DNA of 64,000 nt from Meloidogyne chitwoodi (taxonomy: Eukaryota; Nematoda; Chromadorea; Rhabditida; Meloidogynidae). The stretch covers positions 1,302,001 through 1,366,000 of the forward strand of contig JACZZP010000008.1 of assembly GCA_015183035.1 (NCBI GenBank). Reading direction: 5' to 3'. Positions 8,859 through 21,300 of this stretch are shown here, piece after piece. The notes beneath the pieces are model-generated. The model ran no database searches. It was given only the letters and a program-made list of their open reading frames with translations, and was not told the DNA's origin. The position numbers and the translations under genes were made by a program. Numbering within the stretch: position 1 is the stretch's first letter; every line of letters starts with the position of its first letter.

Positions 8859-11133
8859 TTAATTATTAGCAATATATTTTCCAAATTGTCTTCTTTCAAA
8901 TTTTACATAATTTCCTTTAAAATAAATAAATAATTAATTAATTAATTAAATATTTTATTTTTCTTACCATACATTGGTCGAATTATTAATTCAGAAGCAA
9001 CACGCATTTGATCTGTTCTTAATTTTGGATAAATATTAAAACGACGAAAAATATTAGCAACAAGTGTTTTTTCTTCCATTAAAGCAAAACGCTGACCTTT
9101 TTTTAAAAAATATATTTTAAAATAATAAAATAAAATATTATTTACCTATACAATTTCTAGCTCCAGCACTAAAAGGAATATAACAATAAGGATGTTTTAA
9201 ATAATCTCCTTTTAAAAAACGTTCTGGATTAAAAACTAAATATTTTTAAATATTATTTTTTTATAAATTAAAAAAAAACTTTCTGGATTTTCCCAATAAT
9301 TTGGATCTCTATGTACCATTGAAGCAACAATAACTGTCTTTAAATTTAAATTTTAATTTAAATTAAATGAAAAAATAAAATATTACTCCAGTTCCAGCAG
9401 GTATAGTAAAATCTTTTATTTTTAAATCTTCGGTTAATTGTCTAGCAATTAATGGAACACTTGGATATAATCTTTTAAATTATTTAAATAAATATTATTT
9501 TTTAATATTTATAACCTAAGTGTTTCTTTAAGGCAAGCATCAACATATTTTAATTCTGCAAAATCATCAAAAGCAATATCTCTATCAAGATTAGGACCTA
9601 ATACTTCATCAAGTTCTTGTTGAAGTTTAGCTTGTATTATTGGATTATGTCCCATTAAATGAACAAACCTTTTTTTAAATTAATTAAATATTTAATTATA
9701 TATTAATTTATTTAATTATTTACCAATTTAAAGCAGCTGATGTAGTATCATGTCCTTCAAAAGTAAAAGTATCAACTTCTTCTTGAATTCCTTCCAAATC
9801 AATTTCATTTTTTGAATACATATCTAACATTAAATCAAGTAATGCTAAACGTATAGTATCTCCATTTTCTTCTTTTTTAGCCAACATTTGTTTAATTCCT
9901 CCAGCTTCATCCATCATTTTTTTTCGAGTAATTATTGCCTTTTAATTAATTAATTTATTTAATAAATGAATTATTAGAATATTTTTTTAATAATAATTTA
10001 ATTTTTAAAATAAATATTTAATTTACATTTCTTGTAAAATCATGAAGAGCTTTAACACATCTTTAAAAATTATTTTAATAAAAAAAATAAATATTTTTTT
10101 AAAATACTTTTTTTGATCTTTTCCTGCACCAAATAAATTAAAAATTAATTCAGGATAATATTGAGGACGAATTATTCTATCTTGAATTATTTTCTTTAAA
10201 TAAAATAAATAAATATTATTTTAATTAATTTTTATATTAAATTTATAAAAAAAAAGAAATGAAAATATTTTATTTAAAAAAAAATAATTTAAAATAATTA
10301 ATTACTTTAATTTTAAAAACAGCATCTAAATAATCAGTATGTGTTCGTTGTGCGTCTATATTAACCCCTAATGATGCTTCACAAATAATATCAAGAGTGC
10401 ATAAACTAATTTTATGAAAAATGTCAGTAAAATCTTTTGCACCAATTAATTTATCAAATTGACTGCAAAGTGTTCTAGCATGACGATTATATATCTTTTT
10501 TTTAAATTATTATTTAAGTACTAATTAATTAATTAATTAATTAAAATAATAATTATTTTTAAATTTATTAATAAATTAATTTACCGGCATAAAATCTTTA
10601 AGAATATCATAATGAAATGTTGGTGTTAATAATTTCCTTCTAGGACGCCATTTATTTGGTTTACTAATCTTTTTATTTATTTATTTTTTATTTAAATATT
10701 TTATTTTATTTTTACCAAAAGTCCATCTCCAATCCAAGCAGAAAGAAAAGAATAAACAAAAAGTTTATTTAAAACTTTATTAGAATTTAATATAGGTTCA
10801 CATTCTGCTGCTCCATAAATTAAAACAAAAGGTAATGGACCCAACCAAATACGAGCCATTCTAATTCCTGGATGTTCTCTAAACATATAACAAACACCTT
10901 GAGCTTGTTCAAAAAATTCTATTAAAGAAAAATAAAATAAATATTTAATTAATTTAATTTAAATAATTACCATCAGGATTTATTTTAAATTGATGAATAT
11001 TTCCAATTAATGGAATTGGTGTTGGACCTTGTATTTTATTAATAAGTAATTTAATTCTTAAATATTTTCTTAAAAACCAAACAGAAAACCAAGCAAATAT
11101 TCCAGTTATTATTAAAATTGAAAAAAATGCCAT
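8859..11133 (-). CDS. Cytochrome P450, CYP4-type
   Basis: Multi-exon gene with a complete-looking P450. The start at 11133 gives an N-terminal membrane anchor ([20 protein letters not shown]), then the proline-rich hinge [10 protein letters not shown]. The I-helix exon (9720-9917) contains [16 protein letters not shown], the CYP4 signature with the oxygen-activating Thr. The K-helix ETLR is at the end of [10 protein letters not shown], and PERF follows. The haem-binding loop [14 protein letters not shown] is split by an intron inside the motif and keeps the Cys ligand. The protein ends [19 protein letters not shown]4 enzymes are ER-bound monooxygenases that hydroxylate fatty acids or xenobiotics. 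No lesion was seen. Both flanking genes are paralogues of each other and unrelated to the P450. Confidence 0.88.
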
Positions 11134-12047
11134 TTAAAATATTTAATAATTTAAAAATAAAAATAATATTATTTCTTAAAATACGTCAAGGTTAATAATA
11201 AATATATAATTGTAAAATATTGGGGATGTATTAAAAGAAAAAATATATTTTTAGAAGAACGAGAAATTATTAATAAATAAATAGAAAAGAATTGACAAAT
11301 TAAAAAGGAATTAATGAATTTATATAATAAATTAATTAATTAAATAAAAGAAATAATTAAAAAAAAAGATGGCAACTTATATTTATTTACTTCTCTTTTT
11401 TATTTAAATGGAATGTAAATTTAATTAAATTTAAATTTAATTAATTATTTAATTGATTAATTATATATTAAAAAATATTAAAAAATATTTTTTATAAATT
11501 AATAATTTTAAAAATATTAAATAATTTAATTTTGTTATTTATTTTGAAACATTTTATTAAATAATATAGAAGAAAGTTTAAAATAAGAGAAAGATAAATA
11601 CACAACTCTATAAATATTTTAAAAAAGTAAAAAAAAAAAATATTTTTAAGAAAAAAAACTAGTAAATAAATTAAAAAAAAAAGAGAATTTCTGCGCAAAT
11701 AAATAAATATATTTATTTATTGAGCTATGCCATTTTTGAAAAGAAAAAAGATAAAATCTTAAAAAAAGATATATATTAAATAATTTTTAATAAAAATTAT
11801 AATATAAATATTTAAATATGTAAAATTTAATTATTGAACTTTAACCTTATTTTTATTTAAATATTAATTTATAATATATTATTTAATAACAATGAAAAAA
11901 TATATATTTTGGTTAAAATAATATAATATTTATTATTATTATTATTTAAATCTTTTATATTATCTCTCATTTATTCAATAATAATAACATACATATATAT
12001 ATATATATTAAAAACAAATAATAATAATAATAATACAATATATTTAT
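11134..12047. other. AT-rich intergenic region
   Basis: About 900 bp upstream of the P450 and downstream of the second Thr-rich gene. It contains AT dinucleotide and ATT runs near 11935-12035. No gene was supported; the open frame at 11492-11698 is low-complexity Phe/Leu/Lys and looks fortuitous. Confidence 0.5.
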
Positions 12048-13726
12048 TTATTGAAGATATTCTGATTTATCAATATCTTCTTTACTATTTTCTTCTTCAT
12101 TATTTTCATTTGTCTCATCAACAGTAGTATTATCATATATTATATTTGCTTCATTTGTTGTATCCTTTTGTGTTTCAGCTTCTTCTTTTTCTTTTTTAAT
12201 TTCTAAAGTTTTTATTTCTTTTACTAAAGTTTCATCTTTTTTTTCTTCATTCTTTTTTTTCTTTTCTTTTTCTTCTTCTTCTTTTTTTACCTTTTTATTT
12301 TTTTCCTTATTATTATTTTCTTTCTTCATTTTTATGTCCTTTTTTTTTAATTTAAGATTTAGTGACCCTTCAGTTGATTTTTCTGTTTCTAATTCTATAC
12401 TCCTTGAATCATCAATAGTTTTATCACTAAATAATATATTTAAATTAAATTTAAATAATTAAAATACCTTTCCATATCTTTCTTTTGTTCTGTATAATCC
12501 TCATAATTTCCTCTTTTAATCTTTGCTTCATATGTATTTCTCCAACTAATTGGAGGACTGTTTTCCTTTTGATGACCTTCTGAATCAACAACCATCTCCT
12601 TTAAAATTAAATATTATTAATTTAAATATATTTAAATAATTTTAGAAGAAAAATAATTCTATTAATAAAACTCTTTAAAGGTAATTAAACACAAAAAGAA
12701 TAAAAAAATTATTAAAATTTTAGTTATATTCCTTTATTAATTTTCTTTTCAGTGAATTGTCATAAAATATTAAAAGTTTCAAAAACTCACCATTTCACTT
12801 CCAACTTCATATACAACAAGCAATTGATTAGAAAAGTTGATTTTTAGTTTTTTAAGATTTTCAGGAAGATCTTCATTTAAAATTTCCTCTTCAGGTAACT
12901 AAAAATTAATTAATTAAAATAATATTTTAATTATATTTACCTTTGAATGTTTTTTAATAAATAAAGGACCTTCTTTAATAACAAAATCATTTGGTTTAAA
13001 AAAAACATTCTCAGGGTCACGATCTTCAAATGAAAACTTTTGTTTTGTAATTATTTTTGCAGATTTTCTTAAACGTGATAATATTTTAAACTTTTTTACT
13101 CGACAACAATAGCAACAACAAATACAAACACAAATTAGAATAATTCCAATAATAATAATATATATATAATTACTACTATTATTATTTGATTCTTCTATAA
13201 TAATTATTGACTTTGTAGTTGTTGATTTTGTTTTTGTTGTTTTATTTGTTTTATATGTTTTTGTTGTTTTAGTTATTGGAATTTCTGTAGTCATAATAGT
13301 AGTAGTAGTAGATGTTGTTTCACTTGTTGTTGTATTTATTGGAATATTTGTAGTTATATTATTTGTTTTTGTTTCATTATTTGTTATAGTAGTAGTAATA
13401 GTAATATTTTTGGTTAAAGTAATTGTTTTTGTTTCATTTGTAGTGTTCATTATTTTATTTGTAATTTTTGTTGTTGCTTTTCCTTTAATTGTTGCATTAG
13501 TTGGACATGGATTAGCATTATTATTTATATCATTTTGAAAAAAACTGCAATGGACGGTAACTTTGCTCTTATCAACAATTCTGAAAATTGTTTATAGAAT
13601 TTAATTTGAAATGAGAATAACTTACTCTTCATTGTCTCCTCCAACTATGAAATTTATTTGCAAAAACAACATCAACAGAATAAACAAACAATTTAGAAGA
13701 AAGAAAGACAAAGAAAATAAACGCAT
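12048..13726 (-). CDS. Thr-rich single-pass membrane protein, paralogue 2
   Basis: Five exons (13626-13726, 12941-13580, 12791-12898, 12468-12598, 12048-12426) give 452 residues. Order: signal peptide (MRLFSLSFFLLNCLFILLM), a short segment with two Cys, a long Thr/Ile/Asn-rich ectodomain (mucin-like), transmembrane segment (YIYIIIIGIILICVCICCCY), basic juxtamembrane stretch, and a cytoplasmic part with LKKLKINF, YEVGSEM, SPPISWRNTYEAKIKRG and YEDY. The tail is Lys/Glu-rich. The cytoplasmic blocks align with paralogue 1 (LK.L.INF, YEVGSE, SP..SWR.TY..KIKRG.YED), and the introns around YEVGSE and after the YED block are in the same phases (0 and 2). The ectodomain is much longer than in paralogue 1. 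The Thr runs could carry O-glycans. No known family recognised. Confidence 0.78.
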
Positions 13727-13974
13727 TTTGAAAATTAACAGAAGTATTTATAAATAATATATTTTGACAGAAACTTTAAATTATTTAAAGTTTAATAATA
13801 ATTGACTTTTATACTATATATTTTAGTGTTCTTCTGACAGACCTTTTTTGCGTTGCCATTCTAATTAATTAATCTTATTATAATTTAATAATTATAAATA
13901 TTTTTAATATTTTACTTTATCAATATTTCAATTTTTATTCTTTTAAAAAATAATAATATAATAATATTAATTAA

Positions 13975-16900
13975 TTAATCAATTAAATGCCATTTATCTA
14001 ATGTTAATCCCATTCCTTTTATCATTTCTTGCCAATGTGTTTGTGCATCTGCTGATGAAGATAAATCATTTTCTTTTTTATCACTTAACACTAAAGTTCC
14101 AATTTTTTGTTTTCTACGTAATAATGGAGGCCATGAACTATTATTATTTAAATTAAACATTTCAATTTGGACAGAACATTCTTCTAATTCATTACGAGAA
14201 ATTTGAAAACTTGCCTTTTTTAATGTTAAAAAATTAAATTAATTAATTAAGTACTTGTGCATCACTAAATTGAACTTCTCCTGAAAGATTAGATTTTGTC
14301 CATGCTGATTTTTGTTTTCCTATTTCAATACCTTCTGCAGAAAAGGCACTAATACGAATAGAAACTTCTTTAAAAAAGAAATTATTTAATTAAATTAATT
14401 AATTAAAATAAAAAACCTTTTCCATAACCATCACTTCCATTTTCCTTTTTTCGACCTCCAACAGCTGCAGCTTTTTCTACACAAACTACAAGTCTATTTT
14501 GTGTATCAAAATAACAAAGAGATACTAATACCTTTTTTTAATTTAATTTAATTAAATTAATTTAAAAATAATTAATTAAAAACCTCAGGTTGATTACCCC
14601 CTTGTTGAGGTAAAGTACAAAAAGCCCCTCTATCATCAACTGTAGAACCTCTTCTACTTCCAGAAGCACTTCTAGGTGTAACAGATTGTTGAGAATTTTG
14701 AACAGAAAAAGAAGAAGAAGAATTTTCTCCAAATTTTTTATGTAAAGGTGAAAAATTAGAAGAAGAAGATTTTTGTTGATTTTTTTCAAAATAATTAATA
14801 TTATTATTATTATTAATCATTTTTGTTGGAGAAGATGATGAAATAATTGTTTGTTGTTTTATTTGATTATTATTATTATTAGAAAGTGATAATAATGAAG
14901 GAAATAATGACATCTGAAAAATAATTAATTATATTTTTTTTTTAAATTTAAATTTAAAATATTTAATTAAACCTTTGGGAGTAAAATAAATAAAAATATT
15001 TAAAATGATGATATTTATAGAATAGAACAAATATATTTATTTATATTAAATTAATTTATTTTCTAAATTTAGATTTTAGAACATTTTTTTTAATTTAAAT
15101 ATTTTTAATTAATATTTATTTTTTTTTAATTTTTATGATTAAAGATTAAACTTTTTAATAAATAATAAATTGAGTAAATTATATAAAATAAATAAATATA
15201 TCAACTAATAATTAACTAATAATAATATATTTAATTATTTTCTTTTACAACAGTTGGAATTAATTTTTTTTAGATTTTTTAAATAAAATTGAACGGCGGG
15301 ATATTTTAATTTCTATTTAAAGATTTCTTAAAAAATATTAATAAAGAAACTAAAAATTATTTTTTTAGCAAAAAATGAGTTAAAAAAATTAAAAAATAAA
15401 TAAATATTATTTAAAAATATTTATAATTTTATAATAAAATATTTTAAAAATAGAAAATAAATAAATAAATATATTTTTATAAATATTTATTTTATCAAAA
15501 AAACTAAAGAATATATAAAATTTGGCAATTCTTATAAATTAAAAAAAAGAAGAAAGAGGAAAAGGAACATTTTTGTTAAAGAAAAGTTTTTTTTATTTCA
15601 AAAAAAATAAAATAAATTTAAAATTTAAAAAAAGAATATATTTTATTAATTTGGTTCTCTCATCTTTTTTTTCTTAATTTTATTAGGATTGAAAAAAATG
15701 TTAGTGTAAAAAAAAGAAAGGAAATTTAAAAAAAATATATTTTTTAAAGTCATTTTCATGTTTTCTTAGAATTATTTTTTTAGTGAGAGAATTATTGAAA
15801 AATAAAAGAAAAAATATTTTTATTTTCATATGAGAAGAAAAAAAAGATATAAATTTAATTGTGTCAATAAAATTATTTAAAGAACACTTTTTTATTATTT
15901 AAAAATAAATAATAATATTATTTAATATTTAAATATTCTCTTTTTTTGGTATTAAATTTTAAAAAATTTTTGATTGATTGAAATAATTTTTTTGACATTT
16001 TTCTTTTCATCACTGTCATATTTTTATGACAGAAAAATTGAAACTTTTTTTTAATTTTTTAAAATTATTTAAAAAAAATTAAAAAGTGAAAATAAATAAT
16101 TAATAAATAATAAATTAATTAATTTAAATAAATAAAATAAATAAATTACTTACTACACTTGATTGTTTTGTATTTTTATTAATTGAAATACTTTGAAATT
16201 GTAAAAAATGTTTTTGAATTTTTTGATTAATATTAACCTTTTTAAATAAATAAATAATATATTTTAATTTAATTAATTAATTTACTAAATAATTTCTAAA
16301 AACTGCCAATCCTAAACATTGAGGACGATTAATATTTTTTAATTTTTTATATAATCTAATAAAATAAAATTTAAAATAAATTAAATAAATAAATTAATTT
16401 ACTTAAATTTAATAATAGAATTAGCCAATTGAACTATAAAATAAATAAATAAATAAATATTTAAAATAAATTAAAATACATTTATCACAATTAAAAGCAA
16501 AAGTCTCTCCAAAATTAATTTTTATTTGTCCAAAAATTGAATAAAATTTTGTTCTAAATTTTTGAACATTTGATGATAAATGAGTATTATTATTATTATT
16601 ATTTATTAAAAAAGATAAACGAAGCTAAATAATAATAAATTAAAATATTTATTTTAAAATTAATAACTTGTATCAAAGCTTTATTATCTTTTTGTTGTTC
16701 AAATAACCATAAATCTTCTAATCTTCCTAATTCATGTAAAATTAAAATTAACTTTAAAAATAAATTAAATTAAAAAAATAAATAAAAAAATAAAACAAAT
16801 TCTTTTTGTTCATTATATTGAACAGAAATATTAAGTTGTCCTAAAATATTATTATTTTGATTCCAATTTATTAATTCTTTATTTATTGAAATAATTGAAT

Positions 16901-17244
16901 GTCTTATTTCCTTTAAAATTATAAATTAATTAATTTATTAAAATTATAACCTTATTATTTAATTTATTTTCATTATTTTCTAAATTTAAATTAATTTCTT
17001 CTTCTTCTTTTTTTGAATATTTAGAATAATTATTATTTATTTTTTCAATTATAATTTGAGGTGTTTTATTAATAATATCTATTAAATATTTATTTAATTA
17101 TTTTAATTAATTATTACCTATTTTTTGTTTTTTTCTTTCAATTTTAATAAATTCATTATTTGAATTTAAATTATTTTTATTTAACCAAATAAATGAATTT
17201 ATTGGCCAACAATTTGTTAAATAATTTTTTAAAGAAGAAAACAT
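13975..17244 (-). CDS. Tandem C2-domain protein, synaptotagmin-like
   Basis: The multi-exon gene begins at 17244 (MFSSLKNYLTNCW). A Lys/Glu/Asn-rich segment precedes the first C2 domain, which is seen in LGQLNISVQYNEQKEF, LILILHELGRLEDLW and FRTKFYSIFGQIKINFGETF. A Ser/Asn/Gln-rich linker follows (exon ending at 14913). The second C2 domain has LVSLCYFDTQNRLVVCVEKA, FFKEVSIRISAFS, KSAWTKSNLSG and IGTLVLS, and it ends HWQEMIKGMGLTLDKWHLID, matching the HW...M......W.L end of synaptotagmin C2B domains. The acidic Ca-binding loop residues are not obvious, as in Ca-independent synaptotagmins (14/16 or B/K type). A 1.2-kb intron (about 14914-16149) separates the halves; that join is phase 0. The family implies a role in vesicle traffic. 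No N-terminal TM is seen. Two genes instead of one is the main alternative. Confidence 0.66.
14914..16149 (-). other. Large AT-rich intron of the C2-domain gene
   Basis: This 1.2-kb intron is very long for this region, where most are about 40 nt. It starts with GTAAGT after the exon ending at 16150 and ends in TTTTTCAG before 14913. It contains poly-T/A runs and no recognised exon or RNA gene. If the two halves are separate genes, this is the intergenic spacer. Confidence 0.5.
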
Positions 17245-18321
17245 TTTCTTTTAATAATAATTAAATATTATTAAATTTTAGAAAGAAGTAATTTTAATTA
17301 AAATTAAAGAATTTATTTAAGAATTATCACAAATAATATTTTTAATTAAATTTTATTTAATTAAAAATAAATTTCAAAAAATAATTATTTATTTTTTTTA
17401 ATTTAAAAAATAAATAAATAACAAATTTGGACTTTAAAAATAAAATATTTGAATTAATTCCCAATGATGCATAAATGAATGGTTTTACTTATTTTACCTC
17501 AATATTATTATTATATTTTTTCTTTTTAATATTTTTTACCAATTTTTTAAAATTGCTGCCTTTATATTTATTTTATTTTTTTTAATTTTTGACTTTCAGA
17601 ATTTAAAAAAAATTTCTCTTTGTTTAATTTAAAAAAAGTCGGAGGCGGAAAAGTGAGAAGTTCTTTTTTAAACAATAAAGAGAAAATAAAATATAAGGGC
17701 ACTTTGTAGTAGTAAAATGAAATTCCGGAAAGGAAGTTTAAAAAAATATCCTTCAATAAATATTTTTTTTAATTTTAAGAAAAATTATAAAAATATTCTT
17801 TTTTTAATCAAAAATTGTGTTAAAAAAATAAAAAGAATAAAAAAGTTATTTAAATAAATAAATAATAAAAAAATGATTATTCTCTTATAAATGTTGATTT
17901 TTTTTAAATAAAATTATTTATTCTAAACAGTTAAATTTTAAAAATATATTTTTTAAATTATAAAATTAAATTATTATTTATTTAAATAAAATATAATTAG
18001 CTTTATTTAAAATATTTTATTTTTACCTAATTATATATAAATTCACTCATTTAAAGAAAATAACGTGAGAATTAAATAAATAATATTTTTTATTCTTTTA
18101 TTAAAAAAACATTTAATATAAATGAGAAAACTTTAGAAAATTAAAAATTATATAATAATTAAATATTTTTATTAATTAATAAAATTGACTGAAATTAATT
18201 AAAAATTATATGTACTATTATAATATTAAATAAAATATTATTTTTATTTAAAAAATTAATTAATTAATTAAAAAAACAAATTATTATATTTAATAAATTA
18301 TTTATTCAATAAATAAATTAA
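17245..18321. other. AT-rich intergenic region
   Basis: About 1.1 kb between the C2-domain gene and TTC17, almost pure A/T. An open frame at 17568-17756 is low-complexity and unsupported. No repeat or RNA gene was recognised. Confidence 0.5.
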
Positions 18322-21300
18322 TTAATTTTCTTTTAAATATTTTCCATTAGTTAAACAATGTATTGATATAATACTTGTTTTTGCTGGTTCAAAATTAGAT
18401 TGTAATGAAAGTGTTGAATAATAAAATTGAAGAGCATTATAATAATTGCCAATTGTTGAATAAACATTTGCTAATGTAAAATGAACCTTTTTATTAATTA
18501 ATTAAAATAAATATAAATTTAAATATTACCGCAACAATATTTTCTCCAGTTTTAAAAGCTAAAAATTAAATATTTAAAAATAAAATAAATAATTTAATTA
18601 AAGGTATTTTTAAGTTCTGCGAACTCCCCATTTCGGTGCTGAAAATGAAGAGTCAACTAATATTTTAATTATTATTATTATTAGTAATTAATTATTAAAC
18701 AAAATCAGAGAATAAACAAATATTTAACAATTAATTAATACTCAATTTTTGGCACAAAAAAGACCAAATAATTAAAATACCTTTATCTAATGTAAATAAA
18801 GCACTATGAAAAAATCCAGCTTGGTGATAAATATTAGCTAAACTAATTAATGGGACATCCTAAAATTAATTTAAAATTAATTTTTGAGTTTATATTTATA
18901 CAATATATTCATTTGGTGAATTATAAAGAGAATAACGAAGACATTTAATTGAATTAATTGAATCTCCTTTTATTCTCCAATAAAGACTTGAAAGTGTTCC
19001 TAAAACAAAATTACTAATATTTGAAGTTGAATTTGAAGAAGAAACTTTAATAAATAAATTAATTAATTAAAAAATAAATAAATAATTATTTTACTTGATT
19101 CTTTGAGAGCAAAATATAATTTATAAGCAACAATTTCAATATTATCTAATTTTAAAGAAGAAGAACCAATTGAACGAAAAGTCTTTTAAAATAAATTATT
19201 TAAAAATTAATTAATTTACATCTCTTAAAGCTTTTTCTGGTTTATAAAATTTATTTAAATATTCTTTATAAATATAAGCAGGTAATTTATCTAATTCTTT
19301 TAAAAGAATTGATGATAATTGAGGAGATTCTAATTCTGGACATTCTGGTTGTTCAAATAATAATAAATTATTATTTTTTGATAATTTAGAAGATAATAAT
19401 AATATTTTATTATTAAAATTATTAATATAATCATTTATCTAAAATTATTTTATTTTTAAAAAATAAATAAATAAATTCACCTTAATTCCCTTTGCTGAAG
19501 GAGATAACCAAGTAGAAATTGGTTGTTCAAATAATAAATTATTATTTAACTTTAAAAATTAATTGTACTTTTTTAAAATTTACCTTTTTATGTGTTTTAC
19601 AAATTTCTTTAAGTGAAGAAAGTTTTAATGAAAAAGAAAATTCTTTTCCTTTTTTAACCATAAAAGGTTTAGGAATTGGTAATATCTAAATAATAATATT
19701 ATAATAATATTATAATAATACTTTAAGTAAATAAATATCATCTAATTTAGAATTAACTTCATCTCGATTGGAAAGTTTTTCTAAAAAAGTACCATCAATT
19801 TGAGTAATTAAAGATTTTTTTAATTTTTGAGATTCTTCTTTTTTTATTACTAAAAAAATAAAAAATAAATTTAAAATTAATTTTACAATTATTTTCTGAA
19901 TTAATTTGACCATTTTGTTCATTATTTAATAATATATTATTATTTATTAAATTAAAATTAATTTCAAATTGATTAATCTGTTCTTTAATACTTTCAGGCA
20001 ATATTGGCCTTTGATGGGCATTAATACGTTCAATAGAATAACCACCATAATCCAAAGGAAACTTTTAAAAATAATTTTTTATTTTTTTTAATTATTTTCT
20101 TACAACAGGAAATTCTTTAATAATGTTATTTTCTTTTGATAATTTCTGATTAATTTCTTTTTCAATTTTTTTAGCAAAAATATTATCTTTAAGTTCTCTG
20201 AGTTTAGCTAAAAAAATAAATATTAAATAAATATATATATCTTTTCTTACCAACAGGAAAAATTAAAAGAATAATTAATTTAGAAAATTCTGAAGGTAAA
20301 TAACTTTTTCTCTAAAAATTATTTAATTAATTAATTATTTTAAAAAAACCTTATAAGGAGTATTACATCTAAAATAATTTAAATTAATATTAAATAAATA
20401 ATTATTAAATAAAGGTTTATAACAATTTAATTTTTTTATTTTTTTATTATTTTTATTTGTCAATTGATTAAAACAATAAATTTCTTGTTCATTAGGCCAA
20501 CAACAGAGAGGAGAATAAATATTATTAAATTGAAGACTTTTTTTAGAAGAATTCTATTAAATATAAAATTAATTTTATATTTTTAAAATAATTACAATAA
20601 TTCTTTTAAAACATTTTTTAATTAAAAGCATATTCAAAGATGGTTTAAAATTAAAATCTAATTTAAGAGATTTAAACAAAAATTCTTAAAAATTAAATTA
20701 AAATTAAAATAAATAAAATATACTTTCAGAAATAAATGAATTTCCTTTTAATTGATATAAAATGGCCATTAAATGATAATTAATTGGCTTTAAAAAATTA
20801 AAATAATATTTTATTTTAAATAATTAATTACTTCATTTTTACTAATTTCCATTGAAATATTTAATATTTTTTCCAAATCATTAATATCATTTTGATTTAA
20901 ATAATTATTTACACGTAAAATAATTTGAATTAATTGTGTTAAAGCAATATCTTCATATTTTGAATATTTAAGGGCTAATTCTAAACAATTAATTGCCTTA
21001 AAATTAATTAATTAATTAATAAATAAATAAAATAATTAACTTCATTAGGAATACCAAGATATCTAAAATATAAAGCAGCTAAATTAAAAGTAATCCAACG
21101 TGGACCAATATTCTTTAAAAAAATAAATAATTAAAAAAATAAATTATTTTTACAAATTTTAATAAATTTCCAATACGTTGACCAATTTCTCTAATTAAAG
21201 GTTGTTGTTGTGTTTGTTTATTATTTAAATTATATCCAACCAATTTAAAAAGTTCATTTTTTAATTTTTTTTCAGCAAATTTATCAGATGATCCAAAATA

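Noticed and set aside
11492..11698. 68-residue Phe/Leu/Lys open frame on -
   Set aside because: Composition matches translated random AT-rich sequence.
18735..18760. AATTTTTGG resembling an Sm site, hinting at a snRNA or SL RNA gene near the GC-rich island
   Set aside because: Upstream sequence matches neither SL RNA nor U1-U6, and no cap-proximal or stem-loop structure fits; such AT-rich motifs arise by chance here.
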